Assembly (NCBI RefSeq): GCF_014640295.1
Contig: NZ_BMGR01000020.1
Coordinates: 1-64,000 of the forward strand
DNA length: 64,000 nucleotides
Direction of reading: 5' to 3'
Origin: Paenibacillus abyssi
GTDB lineage: Bacteria > Bacillota > Bacilli > Paenibacillales > Paenibacillaceae
Position numbers and translations under genes: made by a program. Below, in pieces: positions 25,743 to 34,036 of the stretch. A model generated the notes under the pieces. That model made no database searches and had not been told where the DNA came from. It saw only the letters and a list, made by a program, of their open reading frames with translations. Positions within the stretch are counted from its first letter, which is position 1; each line of letters opens with the position of its first letter.

Positions 25743-26408
25743 TCAGCCTTCCGAATAAGCGAGCTCAAGACCCGTCAAATCTGTATTTTTGCCTACTACA
25801 ACAAGGACGTCGCCCTCTTTGATCGTATCCTCCGCATGAGGTGCGATGTTCATCCCTGCCCCGGACTTAATTCCCATCACGTTACAGCGGAATTTGGCCC
25901 GAATATCGAGCTGTTTCAAGTTTTTGCCGAGCATGGCTTTCGGGGCTTTAATCTCAGCAATACTATAATCATCCGACAGCTCGATGAAGTCCAGGATGTT
26001 CGGCGATATCAAATGGTGCGCAACCCGCAAGCCCATATCTCTCTCCGGGTATACAACCTTGTCCGCCCCAATTTTATTTAACACTTTTCCGTGCAGCTCG
26101 TTTTGCGCTTTGACGATAATCGTCGAAACGCCCAGATCTTTTAATATTAACGTCGTGAGGATGCTGGATTGGATATCCTCGCCAATCGCTACGACGACCA
26201 CATCTATATTGCGAATTCCGATTGCGCGCATTGCTTCTTCATCCGTTGAATCCGCAGCAACCGCATGGGTAACGATATTAACAACTTCCTGTATTCTATG
26301 CTCATCGGTATCGATCGCAAGCACTTCGAATCCCATTTGCGATAAAGATTGGGCGACACTTGTACCGAAACGTCCCATACCGATTACCGCGTATTGTTTT
26401 TTCGCCAT
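25743..26408 (-). CDS. Potassium uptake regulator KtrA/KtrC (TrkA family)
   Basis: Cytosolic regulatory subunit of a Ktr potassium channel, 221 residues. The RCK_N domain has the nucleotide-binding motif VIGMGRFGTSVAQSL and the acidic residue at the end of strand 2 (AIDTDEHR). An RCK_C domain follows from about residue 135 (SIAEIKAPKAMLG), the part that binds c-di-AMP in known homologues. The membrane partner KtrB/KtrD is not in the window, as is usual for ktrC-type orphan genes. It diverges from sspI. Confidence 0.9.
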   Translation of the reverse strand: MAKKQYAVIGMGRFGTSVAQSLSQMGFEVLAIDTDEHRIQEVVNIVTHAVAADSTDEEAMRAIGIRNIDVVVVAIGEDIQSSILTTLILKDLGVSTIIVKAQNELHGKVLNKIGADKVVYPERDMGLRVAHHLISPNILDFIELSDDYSIAEIKAPKAMLGKNLKQLDIRAKFRCNVMGIKSGAGMNIAPHAEDTIKEGDVLVVVGKNTDLTGLELAYSEG

Positions 26409-26541
26409 CCTGTTCCCATCCCTTCAGCATCGCTAATTCATCTTCACATTATATCACATCGAGGTTCTGATTACGCTCTGGATGAAACGGCAGCCTCAGG
26501 GACATATTAATCGGGAAAACGACGTATGGAGGGACTTAAGC

Positions 26542-26763
26542 TTGAATAATCTTGATTTGCGCCAAGCCATCATACAAAGGGTACAAGGCAAAACGGATGA
26601 AGATTTAACCGATGTGATCGAAAGCTCAATCGGCAATGATGAACGTACGCTGCCCGGTCTGGGCGTATTGTTCGAAATGATCTGGCAAGAAAGCGATAAA
26701 GCCGCACAGACTACAATGGTTAGTGCGCTTCATAACAGTCTCCAGAAGAAAACAACCGTTTAA
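26542..26763 (+). CDS. Small acid-soluble spore protein SspI
   Basis: 73-residue spore protein with the conserved LRQAIIQRVQGKT and LPGLGVLFEMIWQ blocks of SspI. A longer frame starts at 26482, but TTG at 26542 has GGAGGG eight bases upstream and gives the normal SspI N-terminus (NNLDLRQAI). Expression in the forespore is expected from the family. Its presence shows that the organism forms endospores. Its TAA overlaps the TAA of the convergent gene by two bases (TTAA serves both). Confidence 0.93.
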   Translation: MNNLDLRQAIIQRVQGKTDEDLTDVIESSIGNDERTLPGLGVLFEMIWQESDKAAQTTMVSALHNSLQKKTTV

Positions 26764-27971
26764 CGCGGGAAATAAGCGCTGCTCTCATATACAAGCGTGC
26801 CGTCAACAATGGTATGCGAAACCATCGGATAACGGTCAAACGTATCAACGACCAGTACGTCGGCCTGTTTGCCGATTGCAATGGAGCCTCGCTCACCACC
26901 CACGCCAAGCGCTTTTGCAGGGTGGAGAGAAGCCATTCTTACGGCCGCCGCCAGGTCAATGATGCCTTGCTCGGCGAGCTTGAATACAGCGGCAAGCAAG
27001 GAGGCCGGATGATAATCGGAGCAAAGAATATCCGCTGCGCCGAATTGGATCGCATCAACGGCCCGCATATTTTTGTCGTGGGAGCCGCCCCTTACTACAT
27101 TAGGCGCTCCCACACAAACGTGCAGGCCTTGCTCCGCTGCGAATTGTGCCGTCCCGATATTCATCGGGAATTCCGATACATTCACGCCAAAGCCCATAAA
27201 CTCCCGTACCCGATCAGGCGAATCATCATCATGGGAGGCAACTGAAATTCCCTGCTCGGCCGCTAACCGCCCCAGATCGCTTAGATGCTTCCAGTCCACC
27301 CGCTGCTGTCTCTCCAGCAGATCCCTCACAATCTCCTGCACCTCGATCACATCAACGCCTTGATTTTTCATCACATAACGCTCAAAGGATCCCTCTTCCT
27401 TATATTGTCCCTGTCCGGGTGAATGATCCATAAACGATAAATAATCGACCTTACGTTCACGTACAAACTGCTCTACAATCGGCAATCCTGCCAAATGAGC
27501 CACCTCATACCGCAAATGAATCCCATGCCTGATCATCGCTCTGCGGCTGCGGTAACGATGGATGAGCTTGATCATCTGTGTCAGCAGATGGTCTCCCCGC
27601 AAGCTTAATCCCACCCCAAGCGATAAAGAATGATACATGGAGGTAATGCCATGCACAGGCAGCTTTCGTTCAAATTCGATGAGCGCCATCTCCAGCGGAA
27701 ACAACGTGTTCGGACGAGGCTGAACCTCCTTCTCGATCGCATCGCAGTGAATATCGATCAGCCCGGGCAGCACATATTTCCCTTTAGCATCTATACATCG
27801 AGCCTTATCTTCACCACCACGTTCAGCGGCTGCTGCTTCCCGCCCTGCTCTGCCGTCCTGTTCGGTTAAAATTGCTGTAATACGCCCATTTTCAATGACG
27901 ATGTCGCCCTCTGCCAGCCGGTCTTCCAGCACGACACGTCCTCCCTGGATAAGAAGCTTTTCCGCTCCCAT
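26760..27971 (-). CDS. PhnM-like amidohydrolase
   Basis: Metal-dependent hydrolase of 403 residues resembling PhnM, which removes pyrophosphate from alpha-D-ribose 1-methylphosphonate 5-triphosphate in the C-P lyase pathway. Visible features are the beta-sandwich start (LLIQGGRVVLEDRLAEGDIVIENGRI), the metal site LPGLIDIHCDAIEKE, the PhnM-type PRPNTLFPLEMALIEFERKLPVHGITSMYHS block, SHDDDS, and SDYHPASLL. No other phn gene is in the window, so its substrate here may differ. The ATG follows GGAGG. Confidence 0.82.
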   Translation of the reverse strand: MGAEKLLIQGGRVVLEDRLAEGDIVIENGRITAILTEQDGRAGREAAAAERGGEDKARCIDAKGKYVLPGLIDIHCDAIEKEVQPRPNTLFPLEMALIEFERKLPVHGITSMYHSLSLGVGLSLRGDHLLTQMIKLIHRYRSRRAMIRHGIHLRYEVAHLAGLPIVEQFVRERKVDYLSFMDHSPGQGQYKEEGSFERYVMKNQGVDVIEVQEIVRDLLERQQRVDWKHLSDLGRLAAEQGISVASHDDDSPDRVREFMGFGVNVSEFPMNIGTAQFAAEQGLHVCVGAPNVVRGGSHDKNMRAVDAIQFGAADILCSDYHPASLLAAVFKLAEQGIIDLAAAVRMASLHPAKALGVGGERGSIAIGKQADVLVVDTFDRYPMVSHTIVDGTLVYESSAYFPR

Positions 27972-28091
27972 GTATGGATATCCTCCTTTGCTCCAATAGC
28001 CGCAAAAATCTATGAGAATTATTGTAAACGTTTCGTGAAAGGAAAGCCACTATTCTCTCTTGCGTGATCGCACCAGGTCTGTGAACAAAAC

Positions 28092-28122
28092 AAGAGACAG
28101 CGCCGTTCCAGCGCTGCCTCTT
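28092..28122 (-). terminator. Terminator of the purine permease gene
   Basis: AAGAGGCAGCGC and GCGCTGTCTCTT (minus strand) form a 12-bp stem with one wobble pair, followed by GTTTTG, 18 bp after the permease stop codon. Confidence 0.8.
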
Positions 28123-28139
28123 TATTGAGCTCTATTCGA

Positions 28140-29531
28140 TTAATGGCCTTCCATGAAAACGTAACGTGCGACGATCAAAATCGCGAGCACCCACATCAGC
28201 CAGTGGATCGAGTATTTTTCTTTTGCTTTGCCGCTTACATTCGCGATCACAGCAAGAACAACGTAGAATACAATACCGAACGAAATACCGTTAGCGATGT
28301 TGTATGTGAAAGGCATCATCACGATGGTAAAGAACGCGGGAATCGCATATACCATATCGCTAAAGTCGATTTCCTTCACAGACTGCATCATCAGCACACC
28401 GACAATAATCAATGCCGCTGCAGTTGCTGAGCCCGGAATGAGCGCAATAAGCGGGGAAAGGAAGATCGCCAGCAAGAAGCAAATACCCGTCGTTATAGCA
28501 GTAAGACCCGTCCGGCCGCCCTGCGCGATACCGGCAGAGCTCTCGATGTAGGCTGTTACTGTACTTGTACCAAGCACCGCACCGCCGCTTACGCCAATGG
28601 CGTCAACAAACATCGCTTTACCAACTTTTTGCTTGCCTTTATCTTTGTCCTTCATAAAGCCGGCGCGGTTGGCCGTACCAACCAACGTGCCGAATGTATC
28701 AAACAATTCCACAAAGGTGAACGTCAGGATGACTGTAATGAGGCCAACCTCGATAACCCCTGCGAAATCAAAGTGCCAAAAATTCAATTCAGCAAAATTA
28801 GGCATCCATGTTTTGCCGCTCAATGTAGCATTCACATCCACGTTGCCGACCAGAATAGCCAAGATTGTCGTGAGCAGGATCCCGAACAGAATTGCGCCTG
28901 GAACACGCAGTACCATCATAATCGCGATCGCAAGAATAGCAAATATCGTCAACAAAATGCCTTCATTATGCATGCTTCCCATATGAATGACGGATTCAAA
29001 GCCCATCAGGTTTGTGAATTGTCCTGCAGGCACATCATTCACCGTTTGAACTGCAACGGTAAGCAGGCCGCTGTTCTTCAAACCGATGATCGTGATGAAA
29101 AGACCGATCCCAACCGTGATCGCATGCTTAATGCTGTCAGGCACCGCTTCGAGCAGCATTTGACGAATCTGAGTGACGGTCAGGATAATAAAGATAATCC
29201 CCGAAATAAATACGGCGGTTAATGCCATAGCCGGCGAAATAGGTGTGCCGGTTGCTTGTGAAGCCAGTACAACTGCTGCAAAGTAAGCATTTAACCCCAT
29301 ACCCGGCGCCAAAGCGACCGGAAAGTTAACAAACAAACCCATTGCAATCGTAAAAATCCCTGCGGACAAAGCCGTCGCCAAAAACACGGAATCCCAAGTA
29401 AGACCTGTTGGAACCAAAATTGACGGATTGACAGCCAAAATATAGGCCATCGTCATAAAAGTCGTCAGTCCCGCCATGATTTCCGTTCTGACATTTGTTC
29501 CGTTTTCCTTCAGCCGAAAGAAACGTTCCAT
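28140..29531 (-). CDS. NCS2-family purine permease (guanine/hypoxanthine, PbuG/AdeP type)
   Basis: Integral membrane protein of 463 residues with 12-14 helices, of the AzgA-like branch of the NCS2 family. The N-terminal FRLKENGTNVRTEIMAGLTTFMTMAYILAVNP is characteristic. Further family blocks are LAPGMGLNAYFA and TFVELFDTFGTLVG. It should import guanine or hypoxanthine by proton symport. A purine riboswitch and terminator precede it. Before the island inserted it was the next gene after guaA, so uptake and GMP synthesis genes were neighbours. Confidence 0.92.
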   Translation of the reverse strand: MERFFRLKENGTNVRTEIMAGLTTFMTMAYILAVNPSILVPTGLTWDSVFLATALSAGIFTIAMGLFVNFPVALAPGMGLNAYFAAVVLASQATGTPISPAMALTAVFISGIIFIILTVTQIRQMLLEAVPDSIKHAITVGIGLFITIIGLKNSGLLTVAVQTVNDVPAGQFTNLMGFESVIHMGSMHNEGILLTIFAILAIAIMMVLRVPGAILFGILLTTILAILVGNVDVNATLSGKTWMPNFAELNFWHFDFAGVIEVGLITVILTFTFVELFDTFGTLVGTANRAGFMKDKDKGKQKVGKAMFVDAIGVSGGAVLGTSTVTAYIESSAGIAQGGRTGLTAITTGICFLLAIFLSPLIALIPGSATAAALIIVGVLMMQSVKEIDFSDMVYAIPAFFTIVMMPFTYNIANGISFGIVFYVVLAVIANVSGKAKEKYSIHWLMWVLAILIVARYVFMEGH

Positions 29532-29563
29532 TTTTCTAAACCCTCCTAAAAAATGTAGTGGAA

Positions 29564-29609
29564 CAAAAATAACCTAAAAAAGCGCCATATTGGCATGCTC
29601 TTCTAGGTT
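29564..29609 (-). terminator. Riboswitch-controlled terminator
   Basis: Minus strand: AACCTAGAAGAGC and GCTTTTTTAGGTT pair around an inner GCCA/TGGC hairpin, followed by ATTTTTG, 33 bp before the permease start. It is the likely expression platform of the purine riboswitch. A second pairing of GGAAAAGTA with TACTTTTCC lies between it and the aptamer. Confidence 0.7.
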
Positions 29610-29681
29610 CCGCGCAAAACAGGAAAAGTATACCCTTCGGATCATATCGCTCCGGATGTGCTTATTACTTTTCCCGCTTTT

Positions 29682-29743
29682 CGTAGCCAGATCATTTACG
29701 GTGACCTCGTAGAGACTTCCAAGCCTATTCTTGGAATTATACG
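29682..29743 (-). promoter_or_regulatory. Purine (guanine-type) riboswitch aptamer
   Basis: The minus strand carries the conserved purine-riboswitch blocks in order: CGTATAAT, the P2 arm, GTCTCTAC, the P3 arm with CCGTAAAT, and GGCTACG closing P1. The specificity base in the last block is C (GGCTACG), which pairs with guanine; adenine types have T there. It should turn off the downstream purine permease when guanine or hypoxanthine is abundant. Confidence 0.93.
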
Positions 29744-30021
29744 AAAAGGTATGCTGTTGTTCGTTATCCTCATTTATTCTAATGAGAGCTGTACAACTTT
29801 GTCAACAGATTTTACGAATAATGTCGATTTTTCATAAACCATTGTTCGGAATTAGGAAGTGATGGCATTTTGTAAACGTTTGCACTTGAAATATTTCCGA
29901 TTTTTCCCTGATTGCTGCTGCAGTTACGCGGAAAACCCGAGCAGGAAATTTAACAATGTGTGTATATCCTGAGGACCGTGCTGCGGTTGCAGCACTGTAT
30001 CACGGTAGTCGAACCATAATG

Positions 30022-30046
30022 AAAAAAGCCGCCAGGCCATTCCGGC
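30022..30046 (-). terminator. Terminator likely once belonging to guaA
   Basis: GCCG...CGGC stem followed by TTTTTTC on the minus strand. It lies 70 bp beyond the left copy of the attachment repeat, where the end of the guaA transcript would have been before the island inserted. The rest of 29744-30115 also holds a GTGCTG/CAGCAC hairpin (near 29974-29991) but no gene. Confidence 0.6.
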
Positions 30047-30115
30047 ATTCTCCCTTAGGAAAACCCTTTAGTAGGCACTGACGACGCTTATATCATGCTT
30101 TTATGGAGTTACATC

Positions 30116-30131
30116 CTTATTCCCACTCGAT
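30116..30131. other. Attachment site, distal copy
   Basis: CTTATTCCCACTCGAT is identical to 42476-42491, which is the end of guaA (its complement encodes the last codons and the TAA). The integrase gene begins 55 bp inward. This is the duplicated copy left in place of the original guaA end. Confidence 0.88.
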
Positions 30132-30185
30132 GGAGCGGATAGGACTTGTAAAGCCTGTTGTTATCACATTTATAAGGTGTCTCCC

Positions 30186-31418
30186 TTATCTTGGAGACAG
30201 TTTTGGCGACAATCGTTTCACCGTTTGATTACCGACAAATGCAAATTGCTTACTTGTTGCAGTGTTAATTTTGATAATGCCTGCCATTGATTCTGCGACA
30301 GCGTCATCAATTCCACGCCACAAATGTGCATAGTGTTTTAGCGTAATTTCTGGCGAACTATGCCCGAGACGTTTTGAGACAACCAAGACAGACGCATTTA
30401 ATTCATTGATGAGAAAGCTTACATGTGGATGACGTAGACCTTTAGCCTGTATTACTGGAGAACCTGCTAGCTTCGCATAACGAGCAATAATTCGGGCTAT
30501 CGTTGATTTAATCATGGGTAAGCCGTCATAGGAGAAAATGAAATCCACATTTCCGTGTTTTGCTTGTCGTTCTTTCCATACACGCAATACTTCAATCGTA
30601 TCATTATCTAAAGCGAGCACCCGTTTTCCATCAACTGTTTTCGTGTGATTCTTCCGAATGTAATTCTTTCGACTCCTAGTGACTAACATATGATGAACAC
30701 GAAGCTGTTTTTTCTCAAAATCAACATCATTCCACCAGAGAGCAGCTCCTTCGTTCACACGAACACCTGTCATATAATAGACCCACAACATCACAAAGCA
30801 CAAATGCTCATAAAAATCTTCGGTGTAAATCTTTGAGATTACTTTCTCAAATTCATCTTTCGTCCAGTATGCAACATCCGTTTTCACTTTAGCAATTGGT
30901 TTCACTTGTCGAGCAACATTCTTATCAAGGTAATTGAGGGTTACGGCAAATTCAAGAATTTTCTTAAACATTCCAAAGACCAATGAAGCGTATGCCTGTG
31001 AATATCCTGCCGCATTTTTATCTAGAAGCCACGTTCTGAAAAATTGAATATCGTGCAAAGTAATCTTCCGTAATGGCTTCTTTCCGAAACGTTCGAACAG
31101 AATTTTCAACGATGGATTCCGTGACTCAAATGTATTTTCTGTCACCTCAGTCTTATAATGTGGAATGTAGACATTATTCATGAATTGTTCAAAGGTCATA
31201 CCATAATCAGAATATCCTTGAGTTTGCAGAAAGTCATTTTTTACACGGATAGCTTCCGCATAGGCTTCTTTTGCTGACTCAAATTTCTTTCCAGATTGCG
31301 ACTTGCGACCTTTACGCTTGATACGCTTTCCTGTGATTTTGTCCGTACCTAAGCTTACCTCGTAATAGAATTGCCCATTTTCATCCTGATAAATATCTTG
31401 GTAGCTAGTTTTTGACAA
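30186..31418 (-). CDS. Tyrosine site-specific integrase
   Basis: 410 residues: an N-terminal arm-binding domain (about 1-65), a SAM-like core-binding domain (about 74-175) and a catalytic domain. Catalytic residues are R220 (TGVRVNEG), R329 in KGLRHPHVS, H353 in RLGHSSPE and nucleophile Y363 in LKHYAHL. The usual first His of the HxxR motif is Lys (K326). The start is TTG, seven bases after GGAGG. It directly follows the Xis-like gene (2-bp gap). Its last codons contain one of the 9-bp arm-like repeats. It should catalyse integration at the end of guaA and excision. Confidence 0.93.
   Translation of the reverse strand: MSKTSYQDIYQDENGQFYYEVSLGTDKITGKRIKRKGRKSQSGKKFESAKEAYAEAIRVKNDFLQTQGYSDYGMTFEQFMNNVYIPHYKTEVTENTFESRNPSLKILFERFGKKPLRKITLHDIQFFRTWLLDKNAAGYSQAYASLVFGMFKKILEFAVTLNYLDKNVARQVKPIAKVKTDVAYWTKDEFEKVISKIYTEDFYEHLCFVMLWVYYMTGVRVNEGAALWWNDVDFEKKQLRVHHMLVTRSRKNYIRKNHTKTVDGKRVLALDNDTIEVLRVWKERQAKHGNVDFIFSYDGLPMIKSTIARIIARYAKLAGSPVIQAKGLRHPHVSFLINELNASVLVVSKRLGHSSPEITLKHYAHLWRGIDDAVAESMAGIIKINTATSKQFAFVGNQTVKRLSPKLSPR
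30191..30211. repeat. Paired 9-bp arm-like sites, integrase end
   Basis: TTGGAGACA (30191-30199) and TTGGCGACA (30203-30211), 12 bp apart start to start. The same two 9-mers in the opposite order and at the same 12-bp spacing lie at 42366-42386 near the other end. They probably bind the integrase arm domain. Confidence 0.6.
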
Positions 31419-31420
31419 AT

Positions 31421-31624
31421 TTAATCCTCCGTTTCGGACAACTCAACATCACCGATAACGGATTTTACCGCCTGTAAGGGGACAACAGAAATACGCCGCC
31501 CCTCGTAAAACTCATACCCTTGTTGTACCATATAGTGTTTTGCTTGTCTAATGATATTGGAAGCCGTGTAAGGTGAGAATCCAGCACGCTTTAAGTCCTC
31601 TGAGTTCACCATTGTTTTACTCAT
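31421..31624 (-). CDS. DUF3173 family Xis-like protein
   Basis: Small basic protein of 67 residues with LKRAGFSPYTASNIIRQAKHYMVQQGYEFYEGRR, the DUF3173 pattern found directly upstream of integrases in many Firmicutes integrative elements. It probably acts as excisionase or directionality factor. The ATG giving MSKTMVNSED follows GGGGG and overlaps the end of the rep gene by 8 bp. The integrase start is 2 bp beyond its stop, so rep, xis and int form one transcript. Confidence 0.85.
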   Translation of the reverse strand: MSKTMVNSEDLKRAGFSPYTASNIIRQAKHYMVQQGYEFYEGRRISVVPLQAVKSVIGDVELSETED

Positions 31625-32231
31625 CGCCATCCCCCATTTCTTTATAAATTTTCTTAATGGGTCTTTCCGAACTGTAACGCCTTGAATCTAGTAATCTTGA
31701 GAAGAAATACGTTTTATCTACGATTAACTCAAGCAACAAATAATCATTACTTCTTGCGTACATTACAAGTTCTTCGAATTCCTTAAAATCTTGTTCTGCA
31801 ATCACATCAATAATGCTGTTCAAAAATTCACCCGTATTATGCTCAACAATGAATTTCCCAAGTTCAAATCCACACCCCCACTCAATATCTTCTGTTTGGT
31901 AGGGTGTCTTATCTGGATTTTCTGCGTGTGTGAAATACTCATACATTCCTTTTGGGGACATCACAACCTCAACATGCTTTGGAGCGTTAAGCTTTTCGCT
32001 AATCAGACTTGAAACCTGCGAATAGCTTTTCAAAGAATCAAAGTATAGTGCACCGTGCTTGTGTGCCTTTTTAATTTCCCCTGTCTCTTTATTCACGTCC
32101 TTATCGTGCCAAGGGCTCAACACAAAAGGTATGTGCATTTCTTCTAAAATCTCTAAATAGTTCTTCGGGGCACTCTCTTGATAGAAAATGAACGCCCATT
32201 TATTGCTTCTCTGCTCTTTTTTCTTATCCAT
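31617..32231 (-). CDS. Rolling-circle replication initiator (pMV158 RepB-like, Rep_2)
   Basis: HUH endonuclease of 204 residues, the size of pMV158 RepB. Motifs in order: WAFIFYQES, the metal ligands WHDKDVN (H42, D43), the HUH pair in KKAHKHGALYF (H57, H59), and the catalytic Tyr in KGMYEYFTH (Y97 or Y99). There is no helicase domain. The cognate origin is 30 bp upstream of the start codon (32261-32292). The start ATG follows GAGGGAA. It should nick the element's excised circle to start replication, and may double as a relaxase for mobilization. Confidence 0.9.
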   Translation of the reverse strand: MDKKKEQRSNKWAFIFYQESAPKNYLEILEEMHIPFVLSPWHDKDVNKETGEIKKAHKHGALYFDSLKSYSQVSSLISEKLNAPKHVEVVMSPKGMYEYFTHAENPDKTPYQTEDIEWGCGFELGKFIVEHNTGEFLNSIIDVIAEQDFKEFEELVMYARSNDYLLLELIVDKTYFFSRLLDSRRYSSERPIKKIYKEMGDGDE

Positions 32232-32260
32232 AGTTCATTTCCCTCGATTATTGATTATTG

Positions 32261-32292
32261 ATCCCACGGGGGTCGTAGTAGCCCCGTGGGAT
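32261..32292 (-). other. Rolling-circle double-strand origin with pMV158-type nick site
   Basis: A perfect 11-bp stem (ATCCCACGGGG / CCCCGTGGGAT) with a 10-nt loop. On the minus strand the loop reads CTACTACGAC, which contains TACTACGAC, the nick sequence TACTACG/AC of pMV158-family plasmids. The predicted cleavage is between 32274 and 32273. Between the origin and rep the repeat AATAATC occurs twice in tandem and may be the Rep-binding site. Confidence 0.85.
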
Positions 32293-32312
32293 ATCGCTTT
32301 CTGCCATCTTTC

Positions 32313-32369
32313 AAGAATAGCGGAGCTCCTTTGCTTCTGCCCAAGGCAGGCAAAAGCTCCGCTATTCTT
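32313..32369. repeat. 57-bp hairpin between the membrane-protein gene and the origin
   Basis: Perfect 15-bp outer arms (AAGAATAGCGGAGCT, 32313-32327, and its complement, 32355-32369) enclose an inner TTTGC/GCAAA and CTGCC/GGCAG stem with a CAA loop. It starts at the stop codon of the upstream gene and has no U-tract, so it is not an ordinary terminator. A single-strand origin or transfer origin is a good guess. Confidence 0.75.
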
Positions 32370-32965
32370 CACCTCATTTTTGTTCCCTCAATTGTCAGCC
32401 AGTGTTTGTACCGTTCAAAATTCGAGAAAGTGTAGTCTGGAAAGCGACTTGATATTTCTTCTCGAAGAATTTCTTTTGCTTCTAAGATTAGTTTTTGTGC
32501 TTGCATGTCATTTGGCAATTTAGCGAGATAGGTGATTTTTTTATTCCTAATATCAATGATGGATTTTCTGATTGCTTTATTATGCTGTTGTAGCTTGAAT
32601 ATCCCTTCACCTTCATGGTCTGCCTGTCTCATTAGGAATTTTCTTAAACGGAAGCTAACCCATATTGAATTGAACCAATTCCCTAATGAGTCATGAACTA
32701 TCCTTGTTATTAGTTCTGGAACTACCAGTATCAGTAAAGCCCCGACCGATAACAGAATCATCCCATCCAATGTGTTGGAAATTGACCCCAATACTTTAGA
32801 CATTATTTCTGAGTATTCTCTCAGGAATGAACTTGTTTCATCGTTCAAAAGACTTTCTATTATTTTGAACGCAACTCGAAATAGAAGGAGTATCAATCAA
32901 ATAAATAACAGAAATCGGTTAATATGGAACGTCCGAATGAAGAATGATTTACCTGTTTTTTTCAT
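32369..32965 (-). pseudogene. Membrane protein gene with in-frame TGA at codon 23
   Basis: An ATG directly after the TAG of the FtsK-like gene, with an AAAGGAG site, opens MKKTGKSFFIRTFHINRFLLFI. It meets TGA (32897-32899) and continues in the same frame through LILLLFRVAFKIIESLL to TGA at 32369, in all about 198 codons. The stop lies inside what would be one membrane helix. A second hydrophobic segment (MILLSVGALLILVVPELI) and a charged C-terminal half follow. It is likely inactivated, or the TGA is a sequencing error. Restart at a later TTG or ATG (MSKVLGS) cannot be excluded. Function unknown. Confidence 0.65.
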
Positions 32966-34036
32966 CTACATTACTCCTTTCAAATTATTAAATGTTGGTG
33001 TTAGTAATGGAATAATTTGAAATGGGTGCTCCGAGTCAATAACCTGTATCAGACCCGTCCCAATTCCTTGCGGTATGACTATCCCCTCAAGTGAGAGGTC
33101 GGGAAATAGAAATTGTGTTGTCTTGGAATTAATATTCCCAACCTGAATTAACACATTGAGTTGCTCTCTACAAGAAATAGGAATTGCATTGTTATCAAAC
33201 CTCTGTGATACCAGTAGCAAATGAACCTTTGAAGCTCTACCTAGTAATGAAATCTGCGACAGAAGACTAAAGAATGCTTCCTTAATCGGCTTTGCCACAC
33301 CATCACTCAATGCTAGAACCTCGTCAATTACCAACGTATAGTGTTCAAAGTCGGCTTGAGGGTTATCGTAAAGCACCTGCTGCCGTTGATGAATTAGCTC
33401 CAAGCACTGGCTAAGCTCTGCATTCACACTTGAGACAAAATCATTCTTGTTCCTGTTATCAGTTGGGGCTATGACTTTAACATGGTTTTCCCTTCCCCAC
33501 CTACTAGGCATATCACATTTCGGATCAATAATTACGAGTCTTGAACTCTTTTTCAATACACATAAAAAATATGTCAACACATAGGACTTGCCTGAACCTG
33601 AATTTCCTGCGATAGCAATACTTGTGACTTTGTTTAGATTGATAGTGTAATTCTCCATCACAGGAACTTGGTTAAGTGGCAAGTCATCAACATATTTTTC
33701 GATATCCCGTACAATCAATCTTTTTGAAATGCCTTGCCTCCAAGGGAAGAACAATGCCCTTTTCACATGAATATCTTCTGTATCCAGTGGGACAAAATAC
33801 GATCCCGTTTGCTTTAAAAGCGTATAATCTGGATATAAAACAGCATTACTGATGAGGTAAATCTTTTGATAAAGCTCATTATCAACGACATAGCTTGCAG
33901 GAAGGCGAGGGACGAAGTAAAAACCTTCGTCCGCTACACTTACATCAAATGAGTTCGTGTAAGAAGTCTCACCATTTATCTGTAATGCCATGTTCAGAGC
34001 TTGGATCAAGTAGCCTTCAAGTTCTGAGTTTTTCAT
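32966..34036 (-). CDS. FtsK/TcpA-like DNA-translocating ATPase (coupling protein)
   Basis: 356 residues with Walker A AGNSGSGKS (143-151), Walker B YTLVIDE (233-239) and a sensor-like LLLVSQRFD. It resembles the FtsK/SpoIIIE-HerA ATPases such as TcpA or ICEBs1 ConQ that bring DNA to a transfer pore. There is no obvious N-terminal membrane helix, unlike typical TcpA, so membrane contact might come from the neighbouring membrane protein. The start overlaps the stop of the small gene upstream by one base (TAATG), and the gene downstream begins right after its TAG. Confidence 0.8.
   Translation of the reverse strand: MKNSELEGYLIQALNMALQINGETSYTNSFDVSVADEGFYFVPRLPASYVVDNELYQKIYLISNAVLYPDYTLLKQTGSYFVPLDTEDIHVKRALFFPWRQGISKRLIVRDIEKYVDDLPLNQVPVMENYTINLNKVTSIAIAGNSGSGKSYVLTYFLCVLKKSSRLVIIDPKCDMPSRWGRENHVKVIAPTDNRNKNDFVSSVNAELSQCLELIHQRQQVLYDNPQADFEHYTLVIDEVLALSDGVAKPIKEAFFSLLSQISLLGRASKVHLLLVSQRFDNNAIPISCREQLNVLIQVGNINSKTTQFLFPDLSLEGIVIPQGIGTGLIQVIDSEHPFQIIPLLTPTFNNLKGVM

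Noticed and set aside
26482-26541. Upstream extension of the SspI frame
   Set aside because: The ATG at 26482 has no ribosome site. The TTG at 26542 has GGAGGG and gives the normal family length.
29871-29884. cre-like site TGTAAACGTTTGCA upstream of the purine riboswitch
   Set aside because: One mismatch to the cre form and no sugar gene nearby. Kept as a possible site but not strong enough to list.
29970-30012. GTGCTG/CAGCAC hairpin with flanking ACCGTG/CACGGT as a possible T-box or riboswitch
   Set aside because: No T-box sequence or conserved riboswitch core is present and no gene start follows. Most likely part of the former guaA trailer.
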